Shown in pieces: positions 21,178 to 34,860 of a DNA stretch of 53,958 bases (position 1 is its first letter; each line of letters opens with the position of its first letter). Origin of the DNA: Purshia tridentata. Its lineage: Eukaryota; Streptophyta; Magnoliopsida; Rosales; Rosaceae. Below the pieces are notes generated by a model. It ran no database searches. It had not been told where the DNA came from and was given only the letters and a program-made list of their open reading frames with translations. Both the position numbers and the translations under genes were made by a program. The stretch spans positions 1-53,958 of the forward strand of contig QANT01006225.1 of the NCBI GenBank assembly GCA_003254885.1. The letters are read 5' to 3'.

Positions 21178-23440
21178 TTTAAGAGAAAAACTACAGAAAG
21201 TTGCTGATTTCTGCAGCAAATTTAAAAATTCATAGGATAATCATATGGGATCATTTTTAAGCGATTCTTGGCTTAAAATAAAGGTGTATGTGTCTATTTT
21301 TACGTGCTGAAACAGTTTTACAAAAATAAAAGCATAAATATAATTATGTTGAAAACAAGGCAGCAAGGTCAAAAACTGATTTTATGCAAAAGCACTGTTC
21401 ATTTGGTCAAAAATCTCAATTTCGTGTATGTTGAGTCAAAATGAGTAAAGCCAATTGGAACACACCTAAAAATATGTTTATAAGCCACTGTATCAATTTC
21501 AAAATCCAACTCCAAGTGTATCAAAATTCGAGCATTAAAACCTAAAGATTTCTTAAGAGAAAAACTGCAGAAAGTTGCTGATAAATTGGAACACATCTAA
21601 AAACATGTTTATAAACCAATGTATCAATTTCAAAATCCAACTCTAAGTGTATCAAAATTTGAGCATCAAAACCTAAGGATTTCTTAAGAGAAAAACTGCA
21701 GAAAGTTGCTGATTTCTGCAGCAACTTTAAAAATTCATATCTTAATCATATGAGATCATTTTTAAGCGATTCTTGGCTTAAAATAAAGGTGTATGTGTCT
21801 ATTTTTACATGCTGAAACAGTTTTACAAAAATAAAAGCATAAATATAATTATGTTGAAAACAAGGCAGCAAGGTCAAAAACTGATTTTATGCAAAAGCAC
21901 TGTTCATTTGGTCAAAAATCTCAATTTCGTGTATGTTGAGTCAAAACGAGTAAAGCCAATTGGAACACATCTAAAAACATGTTTATAAACCACTGTAGCA
22001 ATTTCAAAATCCAACTCCAAGTGTATCAAAATTCGAGCATCAAAACCTAAGGATTTCTTAAGAGAAAAACTGCAGAAAGTTGCTGATTTCTGCAGCAACT
22101 TTAAAAATTCATATCTTAATCATATGGGATCATTTTTAAGCGATTTTTGGCTTAAAATAAAGGTGTATGTGTCTATTTTTACGTGCTGAAACAGTTTTAC
22201 AAAAATAAAAGCATAAATATAATTATGTTGAAAACAAGGCAGCAAGGTCAAAAACTGATTTTATGCAAAAGCACTGTTCATTTGGTCAAAAATCTCAATT
22301 TCGTGTATGTTGAGTCAAAACGAGTAAAGCCAATTGGAACACATCTAAAAACATGTTTATAAACCACTATAGCAATTTCAAAATCCAACTCCAAGTATAT
22401 CAAAACAATTTCAAAATCCAACTCCAAGTGTATCAAAATTGGAGCATCAAAACCTAAGGATTTCTTAAGAGAAAAACTGCAGAAAGTTGCTGATTTCTGC
22501 AGCAAATTTAAAAATTCATATCTCAATCATATGGGATCATTTTTAAGCGATTCTTGGCTTAAAATAAAGGTGTATGTGTCTATTTTTACGTGCTGAAACA
22601 GTTTTACAAAAATAAAAGCATAAATATAATTATGTTGAAAGCAAGGCAGCAAGGTCAAAAACTGATTTTATGCAAAATTGCTGTTCATTTGGTCAAAAAT
22701 CTCAATTTCGTGTATGTTGAGTCAAAACGAGTAAAGCCAATTGGAACACATCTAAAAACATGTTTATAAACCACTGTAGCAATTTCAAAATCCAACTCCA
22801 AGTGTATCAAAATTCGAGCATCAAAACCTAAGGATTTCTTAAGAGAAAAACTGCAGAAAATTGCTGATTTCTGCAGCAAATTTAAAAATTCATATCTCAA
22901 TCATATGAGATCATTTTTAAGCGATTCTTGGCTTAAAATAAAGGTGTATGTGTCTATTTTTACGTGCTGAAACAGTTTTACAAAAATAAAAGCATAAATA
23001 TAATTATGTTGAAAACAAAGCAGCAAGGTCAAAAACTGATTTCATTAAATGAAATCCAAGGGCTGTGGTGACAATCCCACAAATTGGAAAATTGTGGGAA
23101 TCCCACAGCATAGCTCTACTGTAATTTATATGTTTTAATTTGTATCATATATAAAAGCATAAATATAATTATGTTGAAAACAAGGCAGTAAGGTCAAAAA
23201 CTAATTTTATGCAAAAGCACTGTTCATTTGGTCAAAAATCTCAATTTCGTGTATGTTGAGTCAAAACGAGTAAAGCCAATTGGAACACATCTAAAAACAT
23301 GTTTATAAGCCACTGTAGCAATTTCAAAATCCAACTCCAAGTGTATCAAAATTCGAGCATCAAAACCTAAGGATTTTTTAAGAGAAAAACTGCAGAAAGT
23401 TGTTGATTTCTGCAGCAATTTTAAAAATTCATATCTCATA
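21178..23440. repeat. Satellite-like tandem array, about 374-bp unit
   Basis: The anchor GGTCAAAAATCTCAATTTCG recurs at 21405, 21910, 22284, 22691 and 23230. Base spacing is 374 bp. The longer steps are explained by an extra 131-bp partial unit near 21555-21690 (505), an extra 33-bp internal repeat near 22380-22415 (407), and a 165-bp foreign segment near 23041-23150 (539). Copies are very similar. Each unit keeps a minus-strand open frame of about 60-82 codons with the same peptide (for example KKSLGFDARILIHLELDFEI), which I take as a by-product of repeat homogeneity. Confidence 0.9.
23041..23150. repeat. Short foldback segment inserted in the satellite-like array
   Basis: One array unit is interrupted by sequence that other units lack. 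It contains GCTGTGG, TCCCACAA, a short loop, TTGTGGGA and CCACAGC, which fold into a hairpin at about 23052-23111. It may be a tiny MITE. I could not find a clear target duplication. Confidence 0.5.
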
Positions 23441-23890
23441 TATGATATAAATTATAGTATACTATATAGTATATGGCATATACCATTACTATATTACTGT
23501 GAATTATAATATTAGCCAATTAGGATATAGGGTATAGTGTTTACTATTAGGGTTTAGGATTTAAATACTTTAAGATATAATATAATATTATGATATGATA
23601 TAAATTATTAACTTAAATTGTTGTATATACTAAGTTATACTATATTTTTAATTAGTTTTTTTTTATATAAATGTTAATTAAAATATTTGAATTTAAATTT
23701 AATTAATGTTCGGTATGGTATGGTATTGGTCGGAATTGAAAGAGTGAAACAGTTTCCATACCATTTGAGATCGGTACGGTATGGTTTCGGTATGGTATAG
23801 GGATCGGTATCATTTTTCGGTATGAAACTTGACACAGAACGGTATGAAATCGGTATGGAACGGTATAACGGAATGAAGTGCCCACCCCTA

Positions 23891-26800
23891 ATTTTTTGGA
23901 GGCTATTTAATAAAATGTCTTGTGGGGCCAGTAGGCAAAGAGGCAGTGATCTTTTCCTCATGAATTTTTATTTTTTTTCTTTTTTCTTTTGAGGGAACAA
24001 ACAATGTATTGGGTTGTTGTGATAGTATTATAATTGAAGATATTCTCCAATAGTGTTAGCTCATGTATGTTGACATTTAGACTTGTAGACTTTGCTATAG
24101 TACCCAAAATCTTCACAGTTAGAGCAAAACATAAAGTTTCGGCTTTTAAGCAATCGAGATATTTTACTTACGTTATTTGAATTTAACATAATATATAACA
24201 ATATAAGAGATTTATCAAATTAAATACCTTCAATATTTTGGTGCTTGAAATAGTTCTCATTCGCCTATAGTCATAATCATTTTTAGAAATTAATATGTAG
24301 TAAGTGTAATATTGTTGTATTTATTATTACTTAAGCTTGCCATGCTTTATTGGCCACAAAAAAAATAGCTTGCCATGCTTTAGGCAATAAAGGTGGGGTG
24401 AGCTAGGCTTGTAAATATACCAGTGCATGCAGGCCCGTAAAGGCTGGGCTGGGCTGGGCTGGGCTGAACATCCCATATTTATGAATATGTCCAGTACAAT
24501 ATACATGCCAAAATTAAATATTTTATAAGATATTTTGTCTGTTTATGCAGGCTTCACACGTAAATATTGACTAATAATCTCACACAACATAGACATTCAT
24601 CTTAGTGTTCATTTGTTTCCATTTAAATTTTGTCGGCTAACTACTAAATTGATCGGATCAGTGTTATAAAACTATATTATATACACAATAAAGAATGATA
24701 GAGAACTCTTGTTGTCTTGCATGATACAGGCCACATGCTTTGTCATAATAATTGCTTTTCATTGGCCAGTCACCCACCCAGCTGTGAGACTTATTATAAC
24801 AATTCCCATATGTTCTTTAATAAATAAATGATTAAATATCTTTTGACAAAAACAATTTTGATACTTGTGATTTTAAAATTCTGATTTTAATTTGTAGATT
24901 TTACTTCAAAAAACTATTAAAAGACCAAAATTTATTTTTGAAGTAAAAAAAATACCAGGATAAAAAATGTATTTAACCCATACCAAATAACCAATTATAG
25001 TGGAAGTGTGACTTGTTCGCTGATCATAGTTTGATTGGAGTTGGTCCATAATTTGGGTCACCACACCACATCTAAACAACTGGGTTATCAAGAGGCCAAA
25101 AAAAACAACTGGGTTATTATCATCGCTTAACAAAAAAAAAAAAAAAACTAGGTTATAATTAATTCATGTGAAAATTCATTAAATTATAATTCTTTAGTAT
25201 AGCGAGTCAGCATTGACCAATCTTTAAGCATCATCTACAGTATACACAATGCCCGAAAGGCAAAGGAATGTTCACAACTAATATTAAATATGGAGATACC
25301 AAAATCAGTCTTTAAATTTTGGTTCCTGCCTAATTGATGTGTGAATGTAAATTTTCTTATATCGATTTTAAAAATGACATATGTCTAAAAAAGTTATGAT
25401 CAATTTTAAACATATCTCATATTTTAAATAAATTATTGTATCATTGAGCACTGTTATATGATAGAAACAGCTTCACACAAACAAAATTCTGAATAGACCT
25501 CACATGCTCTAATGGCCGTGTGAGATAGAATACCCTTTTTTGTGCACAGCAGGGGACCTCCAATATACTGCTTCATGATTGCTTTTACATCCATTATAAA
25601 TGTTGAACAAGGAATTCAAATAATAAGTAGCTATAGGCTATCTATAGCTTAACAAAATGGAATATTCCCATAGAAAAAGCATTTTTAGCTATTTGCTTCT
25701 AAAACCTACAAATTGTCTAAATGCATACGTGCAAGCAATGGCATATATGATTCATATATATATATATGATTTACAAAATTAAATTCATATCCATCACACA
25801 AAAAGAAAAAAAGAAAAATGATAAAATTGGGGTTCTAGAGATGGGTGAGGTGACCTTTCAGTTTGATGTTTAGTTCTTATACCATTAAATTAATTACTCT
25901 AAGGCAAAGCAATGCATTTTGCATGACCTTTCAGAAGGTTAATTAATTATAACCATATAAATATAACATAATAAGGCAATTATACTTAATTAAAGAATGA
26001 CCGAATAAAGAGCTATAATAATCTACTATTTAACACAAATTGCCATCCGTCTTTTTTATTTGATTTTTTCTCACCATCTTTTTGCTTAAATGGCTAATTA
26101 AAGAAATTTGTAAACATGTTTTAATACGTTTTAAGTATAACGCATAATGCTATTCTCTCATGAGTCAGATGCCATATTCGCTGCGACATTGCTACAGGGG
26201 CTGCACTTAGATAGTGCTTGGTTTGTGGGATGAATATTATAATGGATTAATAAAATTAAGATTAAGATGGAATGAAATTGAAGAGGTAACTAATTGTAAT
26301 TTTTGTTTAATAAGAAAACAACATTAACCATGACAATTCTGACGGCACTTTACAAGTGACTAATGGTCCATTGGTCCTAAAGTTTAGACGAGACCATTTA
26401 GGTAACAATTTATAAAAGAAGCTTTGTTGATTGTGTTGAAAAATCATAAAAATACAGGTATGTAACAACTGATTAATAGTTATAACTTATATTTAAAGGG
26501 AAGTACCATTTATCAATCTTTTTTTTTTTTTTTCATAAAAAAGTATCATTCTTCAATCTTGTTTTCAGTAATTATACGCACTTTAAATATACGTGTTTTT
26601 AAAAATGGTATGAAGCGAATTCTACAACGCTTTAATTAAATTAATCTAATAAACACATAAGTATTTGTATATTTAGATTGAAAAATTTCTTTGATTACAA
26701 GAAATGAGAGAGGATTTGAACCACAATGTCTAGAGAGAATTTTTTTCATCGGCCAACTAGGTCAACTCACATACTCAAAAATTAAAAAACATAAATAATT

Positions 26801-27370
26801 AAAGTTTTAACAAATTATTGAAAAATTTATAAATACAAAATTATACAATGCTGCTCAATTAATTACTGCCAACCTTTCCATGGTAAAAGTAACTTTTTTA
26901 AACTAACAAACAAAAAAGCTTCAATTATTCACTGAATTTAACGGATTTTACATCATTTTCTCTTCTCAGTTCTCAATCATATTCATAACTTAAAGAAAAT
27001 AAAAATAATAATAAGTAATAAATTAATAAAGAAGCAAAAATGAAAACTAAACTTTGGGGTCGTAAAGCGAAGGAGGAGACTCCATTTGAAAGACATAAAA
27101 TCTCTTCCACTCGGGGACTTCACGCAAACTTCTGGGGTTGTTTTCTCTATCTCTATTTTTGGGTCCTTTAGATCTGAAATTTTCATTCAAAAGTTTGGAT
27201 AAACAAAAGTTTCATCCCAACTCCGAGCAATTGATTCGCGCCAATCTCTGATTGTCGCACACCCATTTTTTTTGTAGAACATAAAAAGTAAGATTATTGC
27301 AAATTTGTATGATATGTATCTATTCATGTATAAAGGAGAGAGCTTTTGATTGTGGCATGTGAACCTAATA
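23891..27370. other. Intergenic, AT-rich; KMS1 promoter and leader at the right end
   Basis: No gene recognised over about 3.4 kb. There is a GGGCT microsatellite at about 24441-24466 and a short AT microsatellite near 25757. About 27000-27370 is less AT-biased and probably includes the KMS1 leader. An antisense open frame at 26983-27186 lies there, but I see no family match and treat it as chance. Confidence 0.5.
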
Positions 27371-30300
27371 ATGGGTTCCCGTAAACGAACAAAGTCTTCT
27401 TCTTCTTCTTCGTCCTCTCAACGTACTGGCATTTCGATCTCAGGCAAGTGCTTCAATTTCTCTAATTTTCTCATTCGTTATGTTTTTATTTTTGTGTTTT
27501 TGGAACTTATGACCCTCTAATTCGATAACCAGTATTTGTTTTTAATCTGAATTTCATGTATATTGACTCATTCAGTTTTCATTGATTCAAAGCTTATTTG
27601 AAACGAGCTTAAGTCTCAAAATTTTGGATATTTGGAAAAAGTAGAATTTTTCGTTTTGGTTTGAATTAATTTAGGTGGGAATTGGTGATAACTGGATTTT
27701 AGGCCAAATAGAAAAGTGAAGTTGAACTTTTGAGGCTGAAAGGGCATTAGGCAAACAATTCTATTAGGTGACATATGGGCCAAACTATGGAGATTAATTT
27801 CGTAAGATATCCAAATACTGGGTTTGAGATAATGAGAATTCTTTTACTTTTCACAATTGGGTTGGGTATTTCTGATTTTTTCGTGTAGTCATATTTGACA
27901 TGCTGGAATTCTATCACGAGGAGTTTTTTGAGTATGTTTAGTTTAGTTGGATACCGATAAAACATGGTGCAAAATGTTTTTCTTTTAGTTTAGATAAGTA
28001 ATATTTTCCAATACAGGTTTTCCTGTGGTATTCAGTTAAAAAGTTTCCATGTTGGAGATATATGCACCAAAATATCTGCCTTTGATGACCATTCAACTTT
28101 TATACTTACGCATTCAAATGTTGCAGTTCCTCTCTCTATTTTTTCCTCTTTCTGATAAATTTTGTAACTTTCATTTTTGTTACAGTATAGAACTTCACCT
28201 GTAAAATTATTTTGCCTTTGTGCATGCTTTGTCAGAAAAGTGCCAATATTATCTGAGATTAGTTCTGCATAAATTAGAAAGAATAAGGAAAACAAATTAT
28301 ATGTCTTCGCACTCTAACAGACTGTGGACACTTTAGGGTCGTATCCGTATCAAATACTTTTCGCTGATTTTAAATTGCATAATTTTGCAGGACTGCGTGA
28401 GAAGCATCAAGAGGAACTAGAAAACTTGACAATAACAACACAACCCTTCAAAACATTGAAGTTTTTTGTTTTGGCTGTTGTTCAATATGTTAAGAGTTCA
28501 ATATTATACTTGTTAGGAAAAGGTGGTTGGCTTATGCTTTTGAGTAGTGTTGTATTGTGTCTTGGAATTATTCTAATGACCGTTGATGGCCCTCATGAGA
28601 AGGTATTTTTCTTTGGAGATTATCTTAGTGATTTCATATTTCGTAACATGTAATGTTCTTTGTAGGTTATCTTTGTTTTGTTTAAATGCTTCTTTTTGAA
28701 TACAAGTTAATGCCAAGTTTTTGCAGCACATTGAGGAACTTTTCAAATATTTCGAGTTTGGATTATGGTGGATGGCCCTTGGAGTTGCATCTTCTATAGG
28801 TCTTGGTAAGCAATATAATCCTTGTTCCTGCTTCAGACTTTCTGATGGTGCCAGTAATTTTAACTTGGAAAAAGTATTTTCCAATTATCATGGCATTTAT
28901 GTTTGGAACTAGAAATAGCATCTCTTCCGATATTTGCTTTACAATACTTAGCAGCATCTTGCCTGGCATGCATTGGCTTAATCTTCTTGATATATCAAGA
29001 TGTTAGTGTTTTACCATCTTCTTTTGTTTATGCAGGATCTGGTCTGCACACGTTTGTCCTATATCTGGGTCCTCATATTGCATTCTTCACTATAAAAGCA
29101 ATGCAGTGTGGTCGAGTTGATTTAAAAAGTGCTCCATATGATACAATACAGCTAAAAAGAGGTCCTTCGTGGCTTGACAAGGACTGCTCTGAATTTGGAC
29201 CTTCATTGTTTTCATCTTTACATGGTTTGCGGGTTCCACTTAGCAGCATATTACCACAAGTCCAGTTAGAGGCTGTTTTATGGGGTGTTGGGACTGCAAT
29301 TGGAGAGCTTCCTCCATATTTTATCTCAAGAGCAGGTAAGCAGAACAAATCATAGGCTGATAAACTCTCATATAACTAAGATTTCTGTGTTAAGTATTTA
29401 TCTTCAAGGGCAGGTATGCAGATGAGAGAGAGTTGGAATATCGTGAACATAATAGGATTAAACAAAATATTTACTCTGGGATCTCGGCAACTTAGTTTAA
29501 GTCCTGACTTAGAGTTACCTCAGTCTCATTCATCCAAAGATTCTCTGAAGCCTTTGAATATTTTGTGTGACTTAGTAAAAATTGAATTCTCAGATTTTTG
29601 TTCCTAAAACTATTTTAGTTTGATATTTTGTTTACCATAAATTGATTATCAACTGTCAATATCTTTATTATTTATAATTATTTGTTAAACTTTTGTGGCT
29701 CAACATGTTGGTATGTATTTCCGGCACACTTTCTACTAAGTGTTTCACAGGACACTATTAGTCACTCCAGGCACAGGTTCAAGACCAGTGCTGGTTCCCA
29801 CAAAGTGGGATCTTAGAAACAATGTTTTGGAGATTCAATGTGAAGCTGTTTACTCTCTGCAGTTTTGAGGACTAGAGTACATTTCATCCAGATCTCATTC
29901 TTTTGAAATGTACTCTATCTTTGTTGAACTGATGAGGTGAAAGCTTGAGCTGCTTGAGGGTGCAGTGGTTGGTTATTGATGGGAGATTTCAGGCATATTA
30001 GTTGGGGTTTTACTTGTAATGTGTTTTCTTCATGGGAGAACGTTAGTTCTGAAGAAAATGGCATCTGTTTCAGACGAGAGATCTGAAATATTTCACTCAT
30101 GTTTATTGTAAATGAAGTGGCAGGAGTTTTTCTGTAGTTTTTTTAAAGATATTTAGCAAGATCTATGTGATTTATATACTTAATTCTGATCATTCGTTTT
30201 ACTGCTTTATGTAGCAAGCTTATCTGGTGACAAAATGGATGCCATGGAAGAACTGGATGCCTCCTCAGATGAAGAACAAGGTTTCATAGCTACTCGTCTA

Positions 30301-31543
30301 AACCAAGTCAAACGTTGGCTTCTATCCCACTCGCAACAAATGAACTTCTTTACGATCTTAGTACTTGCTTCGGTTAGTTTGAAAGTCTTCCTTTTTCATT
30401 ACTAGAGCTGCATTTTTCACAAAATATAATTGCTAGTTTCATCTCTGAGTGACCTTTTATGCTTTGCCATATGATTTTTATAATTTCCTATTATTACAGA
30501 TAATTGTTGTTTTCTATTCAATATTACACGAACATATGTGTGTGTGTTTGTGTGCGATGCTGTATGCTGACACATCAATGAATTTGGGATTTGCATTACC
30601 ATTCAGTAGTTGCATGAATCAACATTAGTCTTTTAGATCCAACTTTAAGTCTTAGATTTATTATACATGAAGTTCATTAAATTTGGTGTACATGTCTATT
30701 TGTACAGTCAGACTTATTTTTATCTGATGTGAGAAAGCAACAAATGTTATGCTTATCCCAAAAATGTGTTCATTACTATGTTCAGTGTAACCTGCCAGTT
30801 AACTAGGTTACTATTCAGGTGCCAAATCCTCTCTTCGACCTGGCTGGCATTATGTGTGGACAATTTGGGATTCCATTTTGGAAATTTTTTCTTGCAACAG
30901 TGATTGGAAAGGCAATTATTAAAACTCATCTACAGGTCTGTTTAGTTGCTTTTCTTACAGTTTTTTTCATGTTTTGGTGCTTATTCAGCAAAGCTGTTTC
31001 TAGAGTTATTAACTTGAATAAAAATTGATAAGTGTTACCCATTGACTTCCGATATGGTTATTGTTTGTTTATGTTCTTTTTTTATGCAGACGGTTTTCAT
31101 CATCTCAGTTTGCAACAATCAACTTCTTAATTGGATAGAGAATGAATTGATTTGGGTTTTCAGTCTCATACCTGGTTTTGCTGCTGTCCTACCCAACCTC
31201 ATTGCCAAAATCGATGCGGCAAAAGATAAGTATATGACAACTACTCATACTGTGTCCTCAGAGATCAAGGTACATCTGCTGTTCATAAGGCATCCTTTTT
31301 GTACATTGGCTTTTCCATTCTTATAGTGTGGATATCAGGTAATGGGTTTATTTCAATTTGTCTAATTTTAAATTCTTTCCTCTCCAGGTGAAAACGTGGG
31401 ATTTCTCAGTTGCATCAATTTGGAACAGCTTGGTGTGGCTTATGCTGTTGAACTTCTTTGTCAAGATTGTTACTTCAACTGCTCAGAGTTATCTGAAGAA
31501 ACAGCAGGAAAAGGAGCTTGCTTCATCTAGAAAGAAGTCATAG
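27371..31543 (+). CDS. KMS1: KMS1/VMP1-like ER-Golgi membrane protein (VTT/SNARE-associated domain), complete, eight exons
   Basis: Exons: 27371-27443, 28391-28602, 28727-28805, 29036-29335, 30215-30372, 30819-30935, 31090-31269, 31388-31543, joined in frame to 424 residues. The product matches plant KILLING ME SLOWLY proteins, homologues of animal VMP1. Diagnostic blocks are [71 protein letters not shown] and [20 protein letters not shown], the last being the VTT core. Several hydrophobic segments follow ([52 protein letters not shown]). The C-terminus is basic ([15 protein letters not shown]). Family role: early secretory pathway integrity and ER lipid or autophagy-linked functions. The N-terminus has eight consecutive serines (9-16) from a TCT repeat. 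Intron 1 uses a GC donor in a perfect AG|GCAAGT context. The KMS1 versus KMS2 choice is uncertain. Confidence 0.94.
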
Positions 31544-31930
31544 AACACGACACAGTTACATGATGTTCGACTGTGTCCCTTAACATGGTGGTACTGCTTT
31601 TGTTTTTCTTGTTCTTTTCTCCTATTCGGTTTTTACAAGTAGAATTAATAGAAATTCCTAGAGACAGCTCTTTCGAAAGGCACCATTGGTCTCTCCCCAA
31701 AATACTCTGTGCATCAGAAGTCCTTGTTAGAAGCTTGTATAGGATAACAAATACAATGGAAAACTATAGAAGTTGCAGATTTGTTATTGTGTAATTTGGG
31801 GGAAGCATTGTTTGGGTTAGATTTTTCACCCATTAGTCAATTAATGTTGAAATTTAGAAATTGGAATCTTATTATTCTTTGCAATGCAATGCAAGACAAT
31901 TTTACATAATGGATTCAATACATTTCAGTA
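31544..31930 (+). other. Probable KMS1 3' UTR
   Basis: T-rich sequence after the stop without another gene. A polyadenylation region near 31890-31930 is plausible, but no signal is clear enough to fix the end. Confidence 0.45.
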
Positions 31931-34736
31931 TTAATGCTCTCTGACTCTCTCTCTCTCTCTCTCTCACATTATTAATGCACATAGTAGATTTCACTAATGA
32001 TTACCAGAAAGAACTGTCTATTTAAAGTCTGTTATTAAACTGGAAAATAGACAAGTGTTATACCAAAAAAAAAGAAAAATGTTAGGACAATACTGCCTTT
32101 TAAATGAACAAAAGTTATTTTCATGAGAAGATAAAAATATTTTACTTCACACATTCTTGCAAAATTATCCCTATTTTTTCCAGTAGAATATCATATCTAA
32201 TAGGAGTTATGATAAGAACTACAATATGTCTAAAGTTCAATTTTCTTTAATATAATAAAAAAGTGGTTCCCGCTAAAAGAATTTATTAGTGCATGCACAT
32301 GCACACTTAACGCATCTAGATATGGTAATTGATTGAACCCCAATATTGCTTTATATGTAGCATCACTTTTTAAATAGAGAATATGATAATAAGTTTTTTT
32401 TTTTTTGGCCAAATAATATGATAATAAGTTAATAACCTATATAATGACTTGAATGATAGTATCTTAATGAACATAATTAATAAAAAATTCCAGTCGTAAA
32501 GTTTGAGAAAAAGTCCAGTCAGCGTTGTTATTGAAGTTTGTGTCCACGTTGGTAAGATCATGGTTTGATACTTTGATTCTCATCTTAGCTCTTGTGCATT
32601 TTCTGATACTGCAAGCAGGAAGAAGATTAATATATAGTTTCCTACTAGGGCAGATGATTTAGTTGTATAACCTACGGTACAGGTGTTAACTCATACCCAT
32701 ATCTGTTTAAGTGAATAAATAGTCTATAAATAGCATATAATATACTATTTGCTATTCCATTTGGCATGAATATTAAATTGGGTTATTTCCATTTTCCACC
32801 CATGATTGTCTTTAGTGACCTAAAACCCCAATTTGAATAATGATAATGTTCTTTTGAGAGAGATGCAATCATTTAAAGTATATTAGTTAGCAAATAAATT
32901 AAGGAGGATGGTTTTAATATAAAGTATGATTGGATTTGAATAAAATAAACTTTGAGGGAGATGAGTGATAGAGGTGAATAGGTGTCCTGTTGCTAAGTGA
33001 TAGAATCAAGAGGGTTTGGTGATAGCTTTGTCAGGAAGCACCAAATATTAAACTTGTGGCAGATCCAAGGTATTATTCTCCTGGACAGCATAACCTAGTT
33101 CATCCATGTGCACCACAATTTCTTAATATCCTATTTTGTTTTGCAGACTAAAGTTCCAAACTTTTTTTTTGGAGAGTCTTTTTTCAAATCTAACTTTTTC
33201 TTCTACCTTATCCTCAAATTCGACAAGAATATAGAAAAATGACCGGAAATGCTCTTGGAGGTTTAGGGAGAGTTTGAGCTTCATCCATGCAACTTGATTT
33301 AAGAAAATTTTTAGAGAAATTTTATGAAATGGTTGGAGCTGTATTTTGTATCATTTTTTCCAAATTTAAATTTGTGGAAAAATTTAGAGAGGGGTTGGAG
33401 ATGCTTTAATAGTTTGGTATTCAATTTCTTTTAGAGGATCGAGCTAAGTTGTCACGCAATTTAATGAAGTCATGCAAAAGAAAAATCAAAGTTTCATTTG
33501 TAATTAGCATGTGTTTCCATTTGTGTTGCAAATCTGAAATGGGATTTGCTGCCAAAAACGAATTATATTTTTGAAAAGAGGAATTCAATATCAGAACATG
33601 GGTTTGACCAGATTGTTGGGCTTGATAGATGAGAACAAATTAATAAATTAGATTTCCAACACCAATTTTTTAATAAAACCTAATGAGGATGCATACTATA
33701 TAATAATTACTATTTATTATTGTTTGGTTAATAAAAAATTGTTTAAGGCTCCCAAAGTTGAAGAAGGCGAATATATCGAAGACATTCATAAATGCAAAAT
33801 GCCGATGATTCTTGATCCTCTTGAAATATTATATATCCTTTGTTTCAATCACGCAAATATATAATGCATGGCTCTACACATTAAAGAAATGCCTTGGAAT
33901 GTGTAGTGCTATAGAAAATAGAATATACAGACAAACTACTCAACTTGCCAAGTGAATGGATAACATATTAAACATAAATCTCATTTTTCATTTTTATAAA
34001 TGACCTTCATGGGATAGGTCATAGGTAACCATGCAAGACCTGCATGTATTTAATTTTTGTTACATGTAGCAGTCCAAGTATTTAAACGGCCCATCAACAA
34101 TTTGAGCATTTTGTTGTAAAGGTCTACCAAGTAAAAAAAATCTCTTAGCGGACCCCACGACATGACGCAATCAGTTATCCCATCAAACTGTTCCAATAAT
34201 TACGGTAGTACCCTTCCGTCAAATAATAGAAAAACATGACATGGCCGACCTGACCGTCACATCAACCGAATTAAGGACCTCATTTTGGTTCGGACCTACC
34301 ATGAATGTTTCAACGCTGGCAAGTCAGTAATGCCCAGTGACTGAATGCTAAAATGACAACACCGTCACCGGAAACCCCCGAAAGTAGAAAATAGTGGGCC
34401 GCACACGAGGGAGGGCACCACCACAACATTGGTTCATGTAGTGGGCTCCACCGGGAAAATGGTGGGGCGGCGATACATGGAATATGGCCCTCTCCTTGTG
34501 CTTCTTTTATTTTATATATGTTTTAAAATATTTAATGAAAATGAGTGAGCGAGTGAGTGAGTGAGTGGAATAAAAGGCAAGCGAGTTAGATAGACTTACA
34601 CATAAAGTCATAAACATTAAACAGAGACAAGGTTTGTCTGCTGTAGTTTGGGGGGTTTCCTTTGTGAATGAAGTTTTGGACGAGGCTAACACTGACATTT
34701 CCGACACCTCATACTGGGCTTATGGTGGGACCCAGT

Positions 34737-34775
34737 CCCCCCCCCCCCCCNCCCCCCCCCCCCCCCCCCCCCCCC
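34737..34775. repeat. C homopolymer with an N
   Basis: About 38 Cs with one N at 34751. Together with the G-run at 16871 it looks like a homopolymer where the assembly could not be closed. Confidence 0.88.
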
Positions 34776-34860
34776 GATTTTCTGGTCGTTACCTAATTTT
34801 TGTAGCATTGCTGTCTCATACATGTACGCGGTTAATTATACATCTTTGGGCCCCGCAGTT

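Larger units (their letters stand above)
20940..23890. mobile_element. hAT-like non-autonomous element (2.95 kb) carrying a satellite-like array
   Basis: The ends are TAGGGGTGGGCATGG at left and, in reverse at right, TAGGGGTGGGCACTT: 12 matching bases. The subterminal regions on both sides (20940-21110 and 23705-23880) are packed with GGTATGGTATG / CATACC words in both orientations, as in hAT elements whose transposase binds short subterminal repeats. Candidate 8-bp flanks (CAATTAAG and ATTTTTTG) match at only 4 of 8 positions, so the target duplication is decayed or the border slightly off. No transposase frame is present; the interior is a tandem array. Confidence 0.78.

Noticed and set aside
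26983..27186. 67-codon antisense frame upstream of KMS1
   Set aside because: No recognised family, and it lies in the probable KMS1 leader or promoter; not supported as a gene.
28803..29006. Open frames over KMS1 introns and alternative frames
   Set aside because: The spliced KMS1 frame explains the region; the others are shadows.
33140..33420. Possible MITE ending GGGGTTGGAGATGCT
   Set aside because: The right end looks like a common plant MITE terminus, but the left end and target duplication could not be matched.
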